A stretch of DNA of 18,500 bases from Lachnoclostridium sp. UBA7215 (GTDB lineage Bacteria > Bacillota > Clostridia > Lachnospirales > Lachnospiraceae). Shown here piece by piece: positions 7,402 through 14,569 of this stretch. Position numbers and translations under genes: made by a program. The number at the start of each line of letters is the position of its first letter. Positions within the stretch are counted from its first letter, which is position 1. Under the pieces are notes generated by a model. It did no database searches and was not told the origin of the DNA. It was given only the letters and a program-made list of their open reading frames with translations. The stretch is from NCBI GenBank assembly GCA_002490465.1, contig DKUB01000066.1, positions 1 to 18,500 on the forward strand, in the 5' to 3' direction.

Positions 7402-7469
7402 ACTGGGCATTCCCTTTTTATTTTGTTTGTGATAAATATATTACTTAATTAATGTTAAGGAGGGGAAAT

Positions 7470-7820
7470 ATGTCTACAAGAAATAGTTTTAAAAGCGGAT
7501 CCTGTGAGATGCTCGTTTTGCATATTTTAAAAAATCACGGAGATTGCTATGCTTATCAGATTTCACAATTAATTACAAAACTCTCTGATAATCGTCTTTC
7601 ATTTCCTGAAGGTTCGCTATATCCGGCCTTTTATAAACTGATTGATAAAGAACTCATATCTGATTATAAAAAACAGTCCGGAAAACGTTTGATAAGAGTA
7701 TATTATCATCTTGAACCAGCCGGCGAAGAGCGGTTAGAGCAATTAATTGAGGAGTTTTATGCTACCACACAGAGCATAGAAGATGTATTGAATTATGATT
7801 TTTCAAAGTTAGAGGATTAA
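7470..7820 (+). CDS. PadR family transcriptional regulator
   Basis: A 116-residue protein with the PadR winged helix at about residues 8-85: CEMLVLHILKNHGDCYAYQI, then LSFPEGSLYPAFYKLIDKELI (recognition helix and wing), then YYHLEPAGEERLEQL. The short C-terminal helix suits dimer formation, and the size is that of minimal PadR-s1 regulators. The ATG at 7470 follows AAGGAGGGG (7457-7465) closely; an ATG at 7452 would precede that site and is rejected. It is transcribed away from the GT2-yfhO operon, so it may control wall glycosylation and itself. The inducer is unknown. Confidence 0.9.
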   Translation: MSTRNSFKSGSCEMLVLHILKNHGDCYAYQISQLITKLSDNRLSFPEGSLYPAFYKLIDKELISDYKKQSGKRLIRVYYHLEPAGEERLEQLIEEFYATTQSIEDVLNYDFSKLED

Positions 7821-7827
7821 GCGATGT

Positions 7828-7852
7828 CTGTCGGCAGATTATCTGCCGACAG
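7828..7852. terminator. Perfect hairpin between convergent padR and spoVAE, probable bidirectional terminator
   Basis: CTGTCGGCAGAT (7828-7839) and ATCTGCCGACAG (7841-7852) form a GC-rich 12-bp stem around one base. It begins 7 bp after the padR stop and lies 23 bp beyond the spoVAE stop. A long T tract is missing on both sides, so it may stop transcription weakly or act mainly as a 3' stabiliser. Confidence 0.6.
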
Positions 7853-7875
7853 CTTTGCCAAAATAGCTGTGTCTG

Positions 7876-8229
7876 TTATTTCATTTTTGATTTAAATACA
7901 AGACTGGCAAGATATCCCATAATCAGCGCTCCGGCAATACCAACGGCAGCGCTTTCCAGTCCACCGTAAAATGTTCCAATAAACCCTTGGGAATCTACTG
8001 CCTCTTTTACTCCTTTAAACAACAGATGTCCAAAACCGATCAGCGGCACTGTTGCCCCTGCCTTTGCCCAATTTGCAAATGGCTCATATAAGTGGAAGAA
8101 GCTCAATATTGCCCCTGTGCAGACTAAACCTACCATAATGCGTCCCGGTAGGAGTTTTGTGTTGTCCATAATTATTTGCACAACGGCGCAGATGGCGCCG
8201 CCAATCAGAAAACTAATCAAATACTGCAT
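7876..8229 (-). CDS. spoVAE: Stage V sporulation protein AE (SpoVAEb type)
   Basis: A 117-residue membrane protein matching SpoVAEb in length and pattern: an N-terminal FLIGGAICAVVQIIMDNTKL helix, MVGLVCTGAILSFFHLY, a central PLIGFGHLLFKGVKEAVD loop, and a final helix VGIAGALIMGYLASLVF. SpoVA proteins sit in the spore inner membrane and carry dipicolinic acid into the forming spore and out at germination. The ATG follows directly on the spoVAD stop codon, and its GGAGGTG site lies inside the end of spoVAD, so translation is probably coupled. Expression is expected in the forespore. Confidence 0.93.
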   Translation of the reverse strand: MQYLISFLIGGAICAVVQIIMDNTKLLPGRIMVGLVCTGAILSFFHLYEPFANWAKAGATVPLIGFGHLLFKGVKEAVDSQGFIGTFYGGLESAAVGIAGALIMGYLASLVFKSKMK

Positions 8230-9294
8230 TTATTTCACCTCCATATGAGAACCGGACACTGCTTCTAACATAACACCATGGGCAATTCCCGGAATAGAAT
8301 TTCCCTCATTAAAACTGACAGTTGATAAAAGTGCCCCTGTCGGTACAAATAACACGCGTTTCCATTGATTTTTCCTCATACGCTGCAAAATGTAACCACA
8401 GAGCGTGATTGCACTGCATCCGCAGCCGCTTCCCCCGGCGTTGGTATCCTGCTCTTCGTTATAATAAATCTTTGTTCCGCAGTCAAAGTATCTGTTTTCT
8501 ATTTCATATCCATAACCCCGAAGCATATCGATAAGGATTCTCTGTCCAATTGTACCCAGATCCCCTGTTACAATCCTGTCATAATAATCCGGCCCCACAC
8601 CGAGGTCTTTGAAATTATTTAATATCACATCACAGGCGGCCGGGGCCATACAGGCTCCCATATTCATACTGTCTTTAATTCCGTAATCAGTTATGATTCC
8701 TGTTGTAATACCAGCCACTTCCACATAACCGATTTCTTTGCGTTTCCATTTTGCTTCCGCAGATGCAAGTACGACAGCGCCACTTCCGGTTACTGTCCAT
8801 GTAGCCGAGTACGGCCGCTGGCTTCCATAGGCGAGAGGATAACGAAACTGCTTTTCTGCACTGGCAAAATGACTGGACGTTAATGCCACAACATAGTCGG
8901 CGTAACCACCGTCTACCAGCATAGAACCAATCGCCAAAGATTCTCCCATTGTAGAACAGGCACCATACACACCAAACATCGGAATATTAAAATTCATAAT
9001 ACCAAAAGATGTAGCAATCAGCTGACCAAGCAAATCCCCCGCCACCAGATAACGTACCTCTTTTGGCTCTAATCCCGCTTTGCGAAGTGCTATCTGGGTT
9101 GCCATCTGCTGCATCCGGCTCTCTGCCTCCTCCCACGTCTGTGCGCCAAACAGGGGATCTGTTTCAACCATATCAAAATAGCGGCCAAAAGCACCCTCCC
9201 CTTCTTTTTCACCCACCACGCTGCCGGCTCCAATAATGACCGGAGGACAGTCAAATACGACACTGCGTTTACCTATTGCTTTTTTTCTGTTCAT
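8230..9294 (-). CDS. spoVAD: Stage V sporulation protein AD (dipicolinate-binding, thiolase fold)
   Basis: A 354-residue protein of SpoVAD type (usual length about 340). Recognisable blocks are GKRSVVFDCPPVIIGAGSVV near the N-terminus, then VYGACSTMGESLAIG with Cys113 at the thiolase-like position, SSHFASAEKQFRYPLAYG, and GGSGCGCSAITLCGYIL late in the chain. In Bacillus, SpoVAD is the soluble component that binds dipicolinic acid at the spore inner membrane. TAGGAGA upstream of the ATG is the ribosome site. SpoVAC, normally encoded directly upstream, is not there: an ABC permease gene ends 72 bp before this start. The N-terminus looks complete, so spoVAD is not itself truncated. Confidence 0.95.
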   Translation of the reverse strand: MNRKKAIGKRSVVFDCPPVIIGAGSVVGEKEGEGAFGRYFDMVETDPLFGAQTWEEAESRMQQMATQIALRKAGLEPKEVRYLVAGDLLGQLIATSFGIMNFNIPMFGVYGACSTMGESLAIGSMLVDGGYADYVVALTSSHFASAEKQFRYPLAYGSQRPYSATWTVTGSGAVVLASAEAKWKRKEIGYVEVAGITTGIITDYGIKDSMNMGACMAPAACDVILNNFKDLGVGPDYYDRIVTGDLGTIGQRILIDMLRGYGYEIENRYFDCGTKIYYNEEQDTNAGGSGCGCSAITLCGYILQRMRKNQWKRVLFVPTGALLSTVSFNEGNSIPGIAHGVMLEAVSGSHMEVK

Positions 9295-9324
9295 TCTGCC
9301 TATATCTCCTATCGAATTCAGATA

Positions 9325-9357
9325 TAGATATGATTTCCAGAAAAAGTATTTTTATAC
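9325..9357 (-). promoter_or_regulatory. Possible sigma-G-like promoter of spoVAD-spoVAE
   Basis: On the minus strand GTATAAAA (9357-9350), a 17-bp spacer and CATATCTA (9332-9325) resemble forespore sigma-G elements, although the -10 part fits loosely. The site lies in the 72-bp gap after the ABC permease gene. Sigma-G control is what the spoVA family would lead one to expect. Confidence 0.3.
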
Positions 9358-9366
9358 ATTTTTTCC

Positions 9367-10140
9367 TTACAATAGTCCTCTCTTTTTCAGCACTCTGTGC
9401 TCCCACATACTGAATACCCCTTTGTCAATAAGGATGCCGAGAAAAATAATAACAAGAATAATCGTCATTACCTGATTAATGTCTGCCAGGTCCCGTCCGA
9501 CCATAAGGGTATAACCAAGTCCTGTAATAGCAGACATAACCTCCCCGGACATTAGCGCACGCCACGCAAAGGACCATCCCTGTTTTAACCCGGACAAAAG
9601 TGCCGGAAGCGCTGCCGGAAAAATCACTTTCTGATACATAAAGGACGTAGATACACCCATCGTTTTCGCAGCTTTTATATATATGGGCGGAATATTCCGG
9701 ATAGCTCCCTCTACGGCAAGGGAAATACTAAATGCCGACCCCATCACTACGACAAAGATTATCGCACTCTCGCCCAGACCAAACCAGAGAATGGCAAAGG
9801 GAACCCAGCACACACTTGGCAGCGTCTGTATACCAAGAATCAGTGGTTTAAGATTTCTCTCCAGATACTTGCTTTTCAGAATGAATAAACCAAAAGAAAC
9901 ACCAATTATTACAGAGATGGCAAAACCAACCAGAACACGCAGCATGCTGCTGATTATGGCAGAGAGCAATGTCCCATCCTTTATAAGATTTACAATTGTC
10001 TGACATACGCCCAGAGGATGAGGAACCGCATATGGCTTAGCCCAGCCAAACCAGTCTGTTGAAGCAGCATACAGCAGCTGCCACAGGACAACAAATCCTA
10101 TTACAAATAAAATGCTTCCCATTAGCTGTTTCGCTTTCAC
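9367..10140 (-). CDS. ABC transporter permease, nitrate/sulfonate/taurine (SsuC/TauC) type
   Basis: A 257-residue inner-membrane protein with about six helices. The BPD-transporter coupling loop is visible as IKAAKTMGVSTSFMYQKVIFPAALP, with the conserved AA...G...P spacing that docks on the ATPase. The N-terminal LWQLLYAASTDWFGW and IIGVSFGLFI match SsuC/TauC-like permeases. It starts with GTG, sharing the four bases GTGA with the ATPase stop codon, and has an AGGAGGA site just upstream, so the two genes are translationally coupled. Together with the ATPase and the binding lipoprotein it forms a complete importer. The substrate class is probably an alkanesulfonate or similar small anion, but cannot be fixed from sequence. 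Confidence 0.9.
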   Translation of the reverse strand: MKAKQLMGSILFVIGFVVLWQLLYAASTDWFGWAKPYAVPHPLGVCQTIVNLIKDGTLLSAIISSMLRVLVGFAISVIIGVSFGLFILKSKYLERNLKPLILGIQTLPSVCWVPFAILWFGLGESAIIFVVVMGSAFSISLAVEGAIRNIPPIYIKAAKTMGVSTSFMYQKVIFPAALPALLSGLKQGWSFAWRALMSGEVMSAITGLGYTLMVGRDLADINQVMTIILVIIFLGILIDKGVFSMWEHRVLKKRGLL

Positions 10141-10919
10141 AAAACTTCCTCCTCATCATACTCATTTTTCACACTCTGCTTTACACTGAGCTGTACTTCA
10201 TTCAAAATCTGTCTGCGCAGCGCTGTAAAGTGTTCTTCCTCAATGTCGCGCGGACGTGGAAGGCCAATAGGAATAATGGAACGGATATGCCCCGGATTTT
10301 CAGACATGACCACAACACGGTCCGCAAAATAAATTGCCTCCTCCACACTGTGGGTAACATAAAAAATTGTCTTCCCTGTCTTTTCCCATATTTGTTCAAG
10401 CTCTGCCCGCAGGAGATTTATGGTCTGCTTATCAAGCGCAGAAAACGGCTCATCCATCAACAGTAATTTACTGTCAAGCGCCAGCGCCCTTGCCAGGGCA
10501 GTCCGCTGCTTCATTCCGCCGGAAATCTGGTGAACCGGATAATCCCGATAATGCCAGAGCTGTACCATCTTCAAATATTTTTCTGCAATCTCCCTCTGCA
10601 TTTCCTTTGACACTCCTGCTGCCGCCAGACCAAATTCCACATTTTCTATTACATTCAGCCACGGATAGAGCGCCGCCTCCTGAAACATTACAACACGATC
10701 TCTTCCGGGGCCGGTAATCTCCTCCCCGTCCAGAAAAATACTTCCCCCTGTTGGCGTATCAAGCCCCGCAACCAGATTTAACAGCGTAGATTTCCCACAG
10801 CCGGATGGACCAACAATACAAATAAATTCTCCCCTCTCTACGAAAAGTGATATATCACGGAGCGTTTCTTTTTCTGTATCTTCAAAGCTCTTATCAATTG
10901 ATTTCAGCTGCAAAAACAT
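10137..10919 (-). CDS. ABC transporter ATP-binding protein, SsuB/TauB type
   Basis: A 260-residue ATPase with all motifs: Walker A GPSGCGKST (37-45), Q-loop in MFQEAALYPW, signature QISGGMKQR (131-139), Walker B LLLMDEP (152-158) and H-loop His190 in VTHSVEEA. The LYPWLNVIENVEFGL block is characteristic of nitrate/sulfonate/taurine importers. It powers import through the permease encoded next to it. GGAGGTGG followed by two adjacent ATGs decides the start; the second ATG (10919) has the better 6-nt spacing. The start lies 26 bp inside the end of the binding-protein gene, again pointing to coupled translation. Confidence 0.93.
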   Translation of the reverse strand: MFLQLKSIDKSFEDTEKETLRDISLFVERGEFICIVGPSGCGKSTLLNLVAGLDTPTGGSIFLDGEEITGPGRDRVVMFQEAALYPWLNVIENVEFGLAAAGVSKEMQREIAEKYLKMVQLWHYRDYPVHQISGGMKQRTALARALALDSKLLLMDEPFSALDKQTINLLRAELEQIWEKTGKTIFYVTHSVEEAIYFADRVVVMSENPGHIRSIIPIGLPRPRDIEEEHFTALRRQILNEVQLSVKQSVKNEYDEEEVL

Positions 10920-11889
10920 CATCCACCTCCGGTATCCGGCCAATAAATCCCTCTTCTTTACTAAGCTTTGCAAATACCATAATTGCATCCTTATTCAGCG
11001 TAGTATCCATCTTTATCCGGGCAAATGCACTTTTTAATATCTCTGTATCAATCGCCTTTCCTGTTGTGCTCTCTATCTCTTTATTTACAATTTCCTGCGC
11101 TTTATCACTATTTTCATTAATATAAAGTGTTGCTTCCTCGTGCTCCTGCAAAAAATCTTTTACAATATCCGGATGTTTCTCCAAAAAATCACTGCTCGCC
11201 ACAACGACAGCTGCCGGATAATTTCCCTCTAAAAACACTTCATCATAATCCAGCAAAACATCTGCATTTCCTTTACTCTCTATCGTTGTCGCCCACGGTT
11301 CCGGAACAAATGCGGCATCTACATTGGCATTATCGATTAAATTTAATATATCTGCATTCGAGCTTGCAGATACTTTTACATCTCCACCTTTATCACTTGT
11401 CTGCAAATTATTGTCATGGAGCAACCCAAGCAGACACAAATGCTGCGTATTACCAAGCTGCGGTACAGCAACCCTTTTCCCTGCTAAGTCTTTTATTGAT
11501 TCTATTCCGGCATCTTTTCTGCGCAAAAGAACTGCCCCGGCATTTACCGTATTGGAAATTATTTTTACATCACCATTTGATTTTACATTGGCACTGAGTG
11601 CCGGAACCGGCCCGATATATCCTATATCAATCTCACCCGCAAAGATTGCCTCTATCTCTGCCGGTCCTGCATTAAAGGATTTCCATGTCACTTTGCAGGT
11701 TTCTTTCCACTTATTTTCCAGGGTTTTCTGATTTTTCATTACCAATGCCTGCGTGTGGGTTATATTGGGAAAATAGGCAATGCGTACCTCTGACACAGAA
11801 GTGCTTTCTGATGAGCTACATCCTGTCAGGGCAAATATCATACCTGCTGCCAGAACCCCAGCCATTATCTTTTTTATTTTTTGAAACAT
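10894..11889 (-). CDS. ABC transporter substrate-binding lipoprotein, SsuA (sulfonate/nitrate) type
   Basis: A 331-residue extracellular lipoprotein. It has a signal peptide ending in the lipobox LTGC (Cys24), a serine-rich linker and a two-lobe binding domain. RIAYFPNITHTQALV, FNAGPAEIEAIFAGEIDIGYIGPVPAL and DLAGKRVAVPQLGNTQH are typical of SsuA/NitT-like proteins, often annotated as aliphatic sulfonate binders. FVPEPWA later in the chain is also family-typical. The ATG at 11889 follows GGAGGAAACC; an in-frame ATG 12 nt upstream overlaps that site and is rejected. It is the first gene of the operon, and an inverted repeat lies just upstream. Confidence 0.9.
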   Translation of the reverse strand: MFQKIKKIMAGVLAAGMIFALTGCSSSESTSVSEVRIAYFPNITHTQALVMKNQKTLENKWKETCKVTWKSFNAGPAEIEAIFAGEIDIGYIGPVPALSANVKSNGDVKIISNTVNAGAVLLRRKDAGIESIKDLAGKRVAVPQLGNTQHLCLLGLLHDNNLQTSDKGGDVKVSASSNADILNLIDNANVDAAFVPEPWATTIESKGNADVLLDYDEVFLEGNYPAAVVVASSDFLEKHPDIVKDFLQEHEEATLYINENSDKAQEIVNKEIESTTGKAIDTEILKSAFARIKMDTTLNKDAIMVFAKLSKEEGFIGRIPEVDDVFAAEIN

Positions 11890-11921
11890 GGTTTCCTCCA
11901 TTTCTCGTAAACGATTAAACT

Positions 11922-11962
11922 ATTTGTATGTTTGTATTATTTTTTCAATAGGACATACAAAT
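11922..11962. promoter_or_regulatory. Inverted repeat ATTTGTATGT...ACATACAAAT upstream of the ABC importer operon
   Basis: Perfect 10-bp arms (11922-11931 and 11953-11962) are 31 bp apart centre to centre, about three turns. Between them, on the minus strand, lies TTGAAA (11948-11943), a possible -35. An extra TTTGTAT copy abuts the gene-proximal arm. This looks like a regulator-controlled promoter of the importer genes; a matching -10 is not clear. Confidence 0.45.
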
Positions 11963-11987
11963 TATTCATAATTAAAAAAACAGAGTA

Positions 11988-12761
11988 TTAACTAAGCGCA
12001 ACATCCAAAACCATCATCAATGTAAATCCAATGGCAACACCAATAACACCAATATCCACTGATTCATGTGATTGCAGTTCAGGAATCAGTTCCTCAACTA
12101 CTACATAAATCATTGCTCCTGCTGCAAAGGAAAGAAAATATGGAAGAAATGGAACGATAAAACCGGTAAGAAAAATTGTGAGCATGGCTCCCAGAGGCTC
12201 TACCGCCCCAGACAGCACACCACATACAAAGGCTCTTTTCCTGGACATCCCCATACCGCAAAGAGGCATAGAAATAATTGCCCCCTCCGGAAGATTCTGA
12301 ATGGCAATTCCCAGTGCAAGTACGAAAGCTCCGGCCATTGTAATGCCGGTATGCCCAATCAGCGCACCCGCAAACGTCACACCTACTGCCATCCCTTCCG
12401 GCAGATTATGAAGGGTCACCACCAGTACAAGCATACCGGTTTTCCCCAGGTGAGACTGCATTTTCATTTGTTTTTCGCTCTCTATTCGGAACTTTGAAAT
12501 AATTGTATTGAGTAAAAGAAGAAATAGAATACCAATAAAAAATCCTGCCGCTGCTGGAATCCATGCAGGCAGTCCCTGTCCATCTGCCATTTCAATAGAC
12601 GGAATCAACAGCGACCACACCGAGGCGGCAATCATGACCCCTGACGCAAAACCAAGCAGAAGCTTCTCTAAATTTCTGTTTATGCTTCCTTTCATTAAAA
12701 ATACGATAGCTGACCCCAGGGCTGTTCCCCAAAAGGGTATGCTTATTCCCAACCAGACCAT
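11988..12761 (-). CDS. ZIP family metal transporter (ZupT/GufA-like)
   Basis: A 257-residue membrane protein with about eight helices. The metal-binding signatures of helices 4 and 5 are visible: TLHNLPEGMAVG (His118, Glu122) and AIQNLPEGAIIS (Asn156, Glu159). A further acidic EELIPELQSHE lies near the C-terminus. ZIP proteins bring zinc, iron or manganese into the cytoplasm; the metal here cannot be told. The start at 12761 is fixed by GGAGGT 5 nt upstream; the frame is open for 20 more codons, but those lie in the untranslated leader after the predicted promoter. It is probably a single-gene unit. Confidence 0.9.
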   Translation of the reverse strand: MVWLGISIPFWGTALGSAIVFLMKGSINRNLEKLLLGFASGVMIAASVWSLLIPSIEMADGQGLPAWIPAAAGFFIGILFLLLLNTIISKFRIESEKQMKMQSHLGKTGMLVLVVTLHNLPEGMAVGVTFAGALIGHTGITMAGAFVLALGIAIQNLPEGAIISMPLCGMGMSRKRAFVCGVLSGAVEPLGAMLTIFLTGFIVPFLPYFLSFAAGAMIYVVVEELIPELQSHESVDIGVIGVAIGFTLMMVLDVALS

Positions 12762-12847
12762 TCTGACCTCCACCCGGAGAGCCGCCATGGCTGATGAAAC
12801 AAACGGTACAAACCGTGTCACTATGACGGCATATATCCTGACTTTTC

Positions 12848-12876
12848 CTTTTATTCTGATATATGCATTTTGTCAA
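12848..12876 (-). promoter_or_regulatory. Promoter of the ZIP transporter gene
   Basis: On the minus strand a perfect TTGACA (12876-12871), 17-bp spacer and TAAAAG (12853-12848). The -35 overlaps the TGA stop codon of the upstream ATPase/nuclease gene. The leader would be about 80 nt and includes a small dyad, ACGGT/ACCGT (12803-12816). Confidence 0.6.
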
Positions 12877-14552
12877 ATTGTGTCACTTGATATCTTTACT
12901 TTGGCCTGTTTCTGAAAAAAAGAAATCCCATAACAAAAAATCTGCGTATAGCCATAAAGCCCCTCTGCATATTTGTTCGCTATAATTTGGTTTATTGCTT
13001 CATCACAATCCTTATCCATATCGGGTTCTTTTTTTGATTTCTTAGCTTCTATAATTATTGCCCTGCGATTTCGTTTATCTTTGAGCAATATATCCGGTCT
13101 TCCCAACCCTTTCTCTTTATTTGAGTCAACATTGTATCCACGCCCTACAAATATCCCGGTCAGAAATGCATGATAATAATCCTCATGATAATCATTGTAA
13201 CTGATTGTATACCACAAAAGTTCTGACAACCGTTTAGTTGCACCGGCCTCATCACTTTTCCACAGTGCATTTATAAACTCATTTAATTCCGTTACATCTA
13301 CCGTATTCTTGAAAAACACAACTACGGTATCCTCAAATATAGAGGCGATCTCCTTATTGGGAATTTTAAGTGAAACTGTTTCTCCATCCTGCCCCGAATC
13401 AGCTTTTGTAAGATATCCAGTCATAAGCAGTATGCTCCAGAGATTATCCTCTGATGCATGGAGAGTATCATAAGTAAGTTCATCAGAAATAGACTGCACT
13501 ACCGTTCCACCATTTAGAAGTACCTCAAATTTCTCTGTTACATCAAATTCTGTTCGCTCAATAAACGAGAGCAGGATTCCATTATGACTTGTGTCTTTCC
13601 AGTAATTCTTTGGTTTTGCATCCCTTCTTTTTTTCAGAGCTGACATATAATTTATGACATCCCAGGGACAATACAAATAACTGTTACCAAATACATATCC
13701 ATCATACCACTCTTTTATAATACCGGCTTTATCCTTCCTGTCGGCCGCATATAACATTTTTTCCACTTCATTTTCAGAAAAGCCGAAGTATTCAGAAAAA
13801 TCTTCATCTAACACAGAATACGAAGCAAAATTATTAGTACCTGTAAATATACTTTCTTTTGCAATATGAAGGCAGCCTGTAATTACCGCAAACTCAAGGA
13901 ATTCATTATCCTTTAATGCCGTACTCATAATCCCTCTTATCACATCCAGCATAGAAAAATAATATTTATTATTTGTTGTGTTTTTTTCACTCGCTCTTGC
14001 AAGCGGTACATCGTATTCGTCTATTAATAGAATAACCTTTTTACCATAAACTGCATGCATCATTCGCATGATAGTTTTTAACGAATTCTTAATATCTCCT
14101 TGAGAACTCTTCTTTGATTTTAATCTATAAAATGTCTGCCTGTCATCCTTATCAAGCATCTCATTTTCCAATAAATCTACATATTCCTTACATGTATCAG
14201 CTATTCCAATTTGCAGCATCTCATAGGCATCATTAAAATTCTCTGCTTCAACATCTTTAAACGAAATAAAAAGTACCGGATACTGATTCATCCACTTCTC
14301 GCAAAACTCTTTATGCTCTGTAATTTTAAGGCCTTGAAATATATCCCTGCTGTCTTTTTTTATACTGAAGAAATTCATCATCATACTTATCGTCAAAGTT
14401 TTTCCAAATCTTCGCGGTCTGGTAAACAGAGTGACTTTATTTTTCGTATTTTGTATCAGTTCATATATGATATCTGTTTTATCTACATAATAACTTGCCG
14501 CCCTACGCAAATCATCAAAATCAGATTCCCCTACACTTACAGAAAATGCCAA
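12873..14552 (-). CDS. AAA-ATPase-like protein with C-terminal PD-(D/E)XK nuclease domain
   Basis: A 559-residue protein of the PF09820 (AAA-ATPase_like) plus PF08011 (PDDEXK_9) type. It begins with GESDFDDLRRAASYYVDKT. The Walker A variant RPRRFGKT is at 45-52 and Walker B ILLIDEYD at 174-181. Near the C-terminus GRPDILL (Asp487) and IIIEAKKSK (Glu502, Lys504) give the nuclease core. Such proteins are present in many copies in gut Clostridia and Bacteroidetes; their role is not established, and links to mobile DNA or defence are only suggested. The start is unusual: the first in-frame codon, GTG at 14573, lies inside AAAGGAGGGG, so TTG at 14552 is the likelier start and gives the N-terminus expected for the family. 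It lies 17 bp after the Nudix-pyrophosphatase gene. Confidence 0.88.
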   Translation of the reverse strand: MAFSVSVGESDFDDLRRAASYYVDKTDIIYELIQNTKNKVTLFTRPRRFGKTLTISMMMNFFSIKKDSRDIFQGLKITEHKEFCEKWMNQYPVLFISFKDVEAENFNDAYEMLQIGIADTCKEYVDLLENEMLDKDDRQTFYRLKSKKSSQGDIKNSLKTIMRMMHAVYGKKVILLIDEYDVPLARASEKNTTNNKYYFSMLDVIRGIMSTALKDNEFLEFAVITGCLHIAKESIFTGTNNFASYSVLDEDFSEYFGFSENEVEKMLYAADRKDKAGIIKEWYDGYVFGNSYLYCPWDVINYMSALKKRRDAKPKNYWKDTSHNGILLSFIERTEFDVTEKFEVLLNGGTVVQSISDELTYDTLHASEDNLWSILLMTGYLTKADSGQDGETVSLKIPNKEIASIFEDTVVVFFKNTVDVTELNEFINALWKSDEAGATKRLSELLWYTISYNDYHEDYYHAFLTGIFVGRGYNVDSNKEKGLGRPDILLKDKRNRRAIIIEAKKSKKEPDMDKDCDEAINQIIANKYAEGLYGYTQIFCYGISFFQKQAKVKISSDTI

Positions 14553-14569
14553 ATCATCTCCCCTCCTTT

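Noticed and set aside
11127..11731. Two open frames (156 and 135 codons) antisense to the substrate-binding protein gene
   Set aside because: They are shadows of a clearly recognised gene, with low-complexity leucine/histidine-rich products and no start signals.
11942..11987. T-rich run on the minus strand after the ZIP gene, considered as a terminator
   Set aside because: The T run is present, but only a 3-bp stem precedes it.
12803..12816. Small dyad ACGGT-ACAA-ACCGT in the ZIP leader, considered as a metal-regulator operator
   Set aside because: Five-bp arms are too short to separate from chance, and it matches no Zur or DtxR-type consensus that I can recall.
12762..12821. 20-residue N-terminal extension of the ZIP transporter
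   Set aside because: The ATG at 12761 has an ideal GGAGGT site, whereas the upstream start has none and lies in the leader of the predicted promoter.
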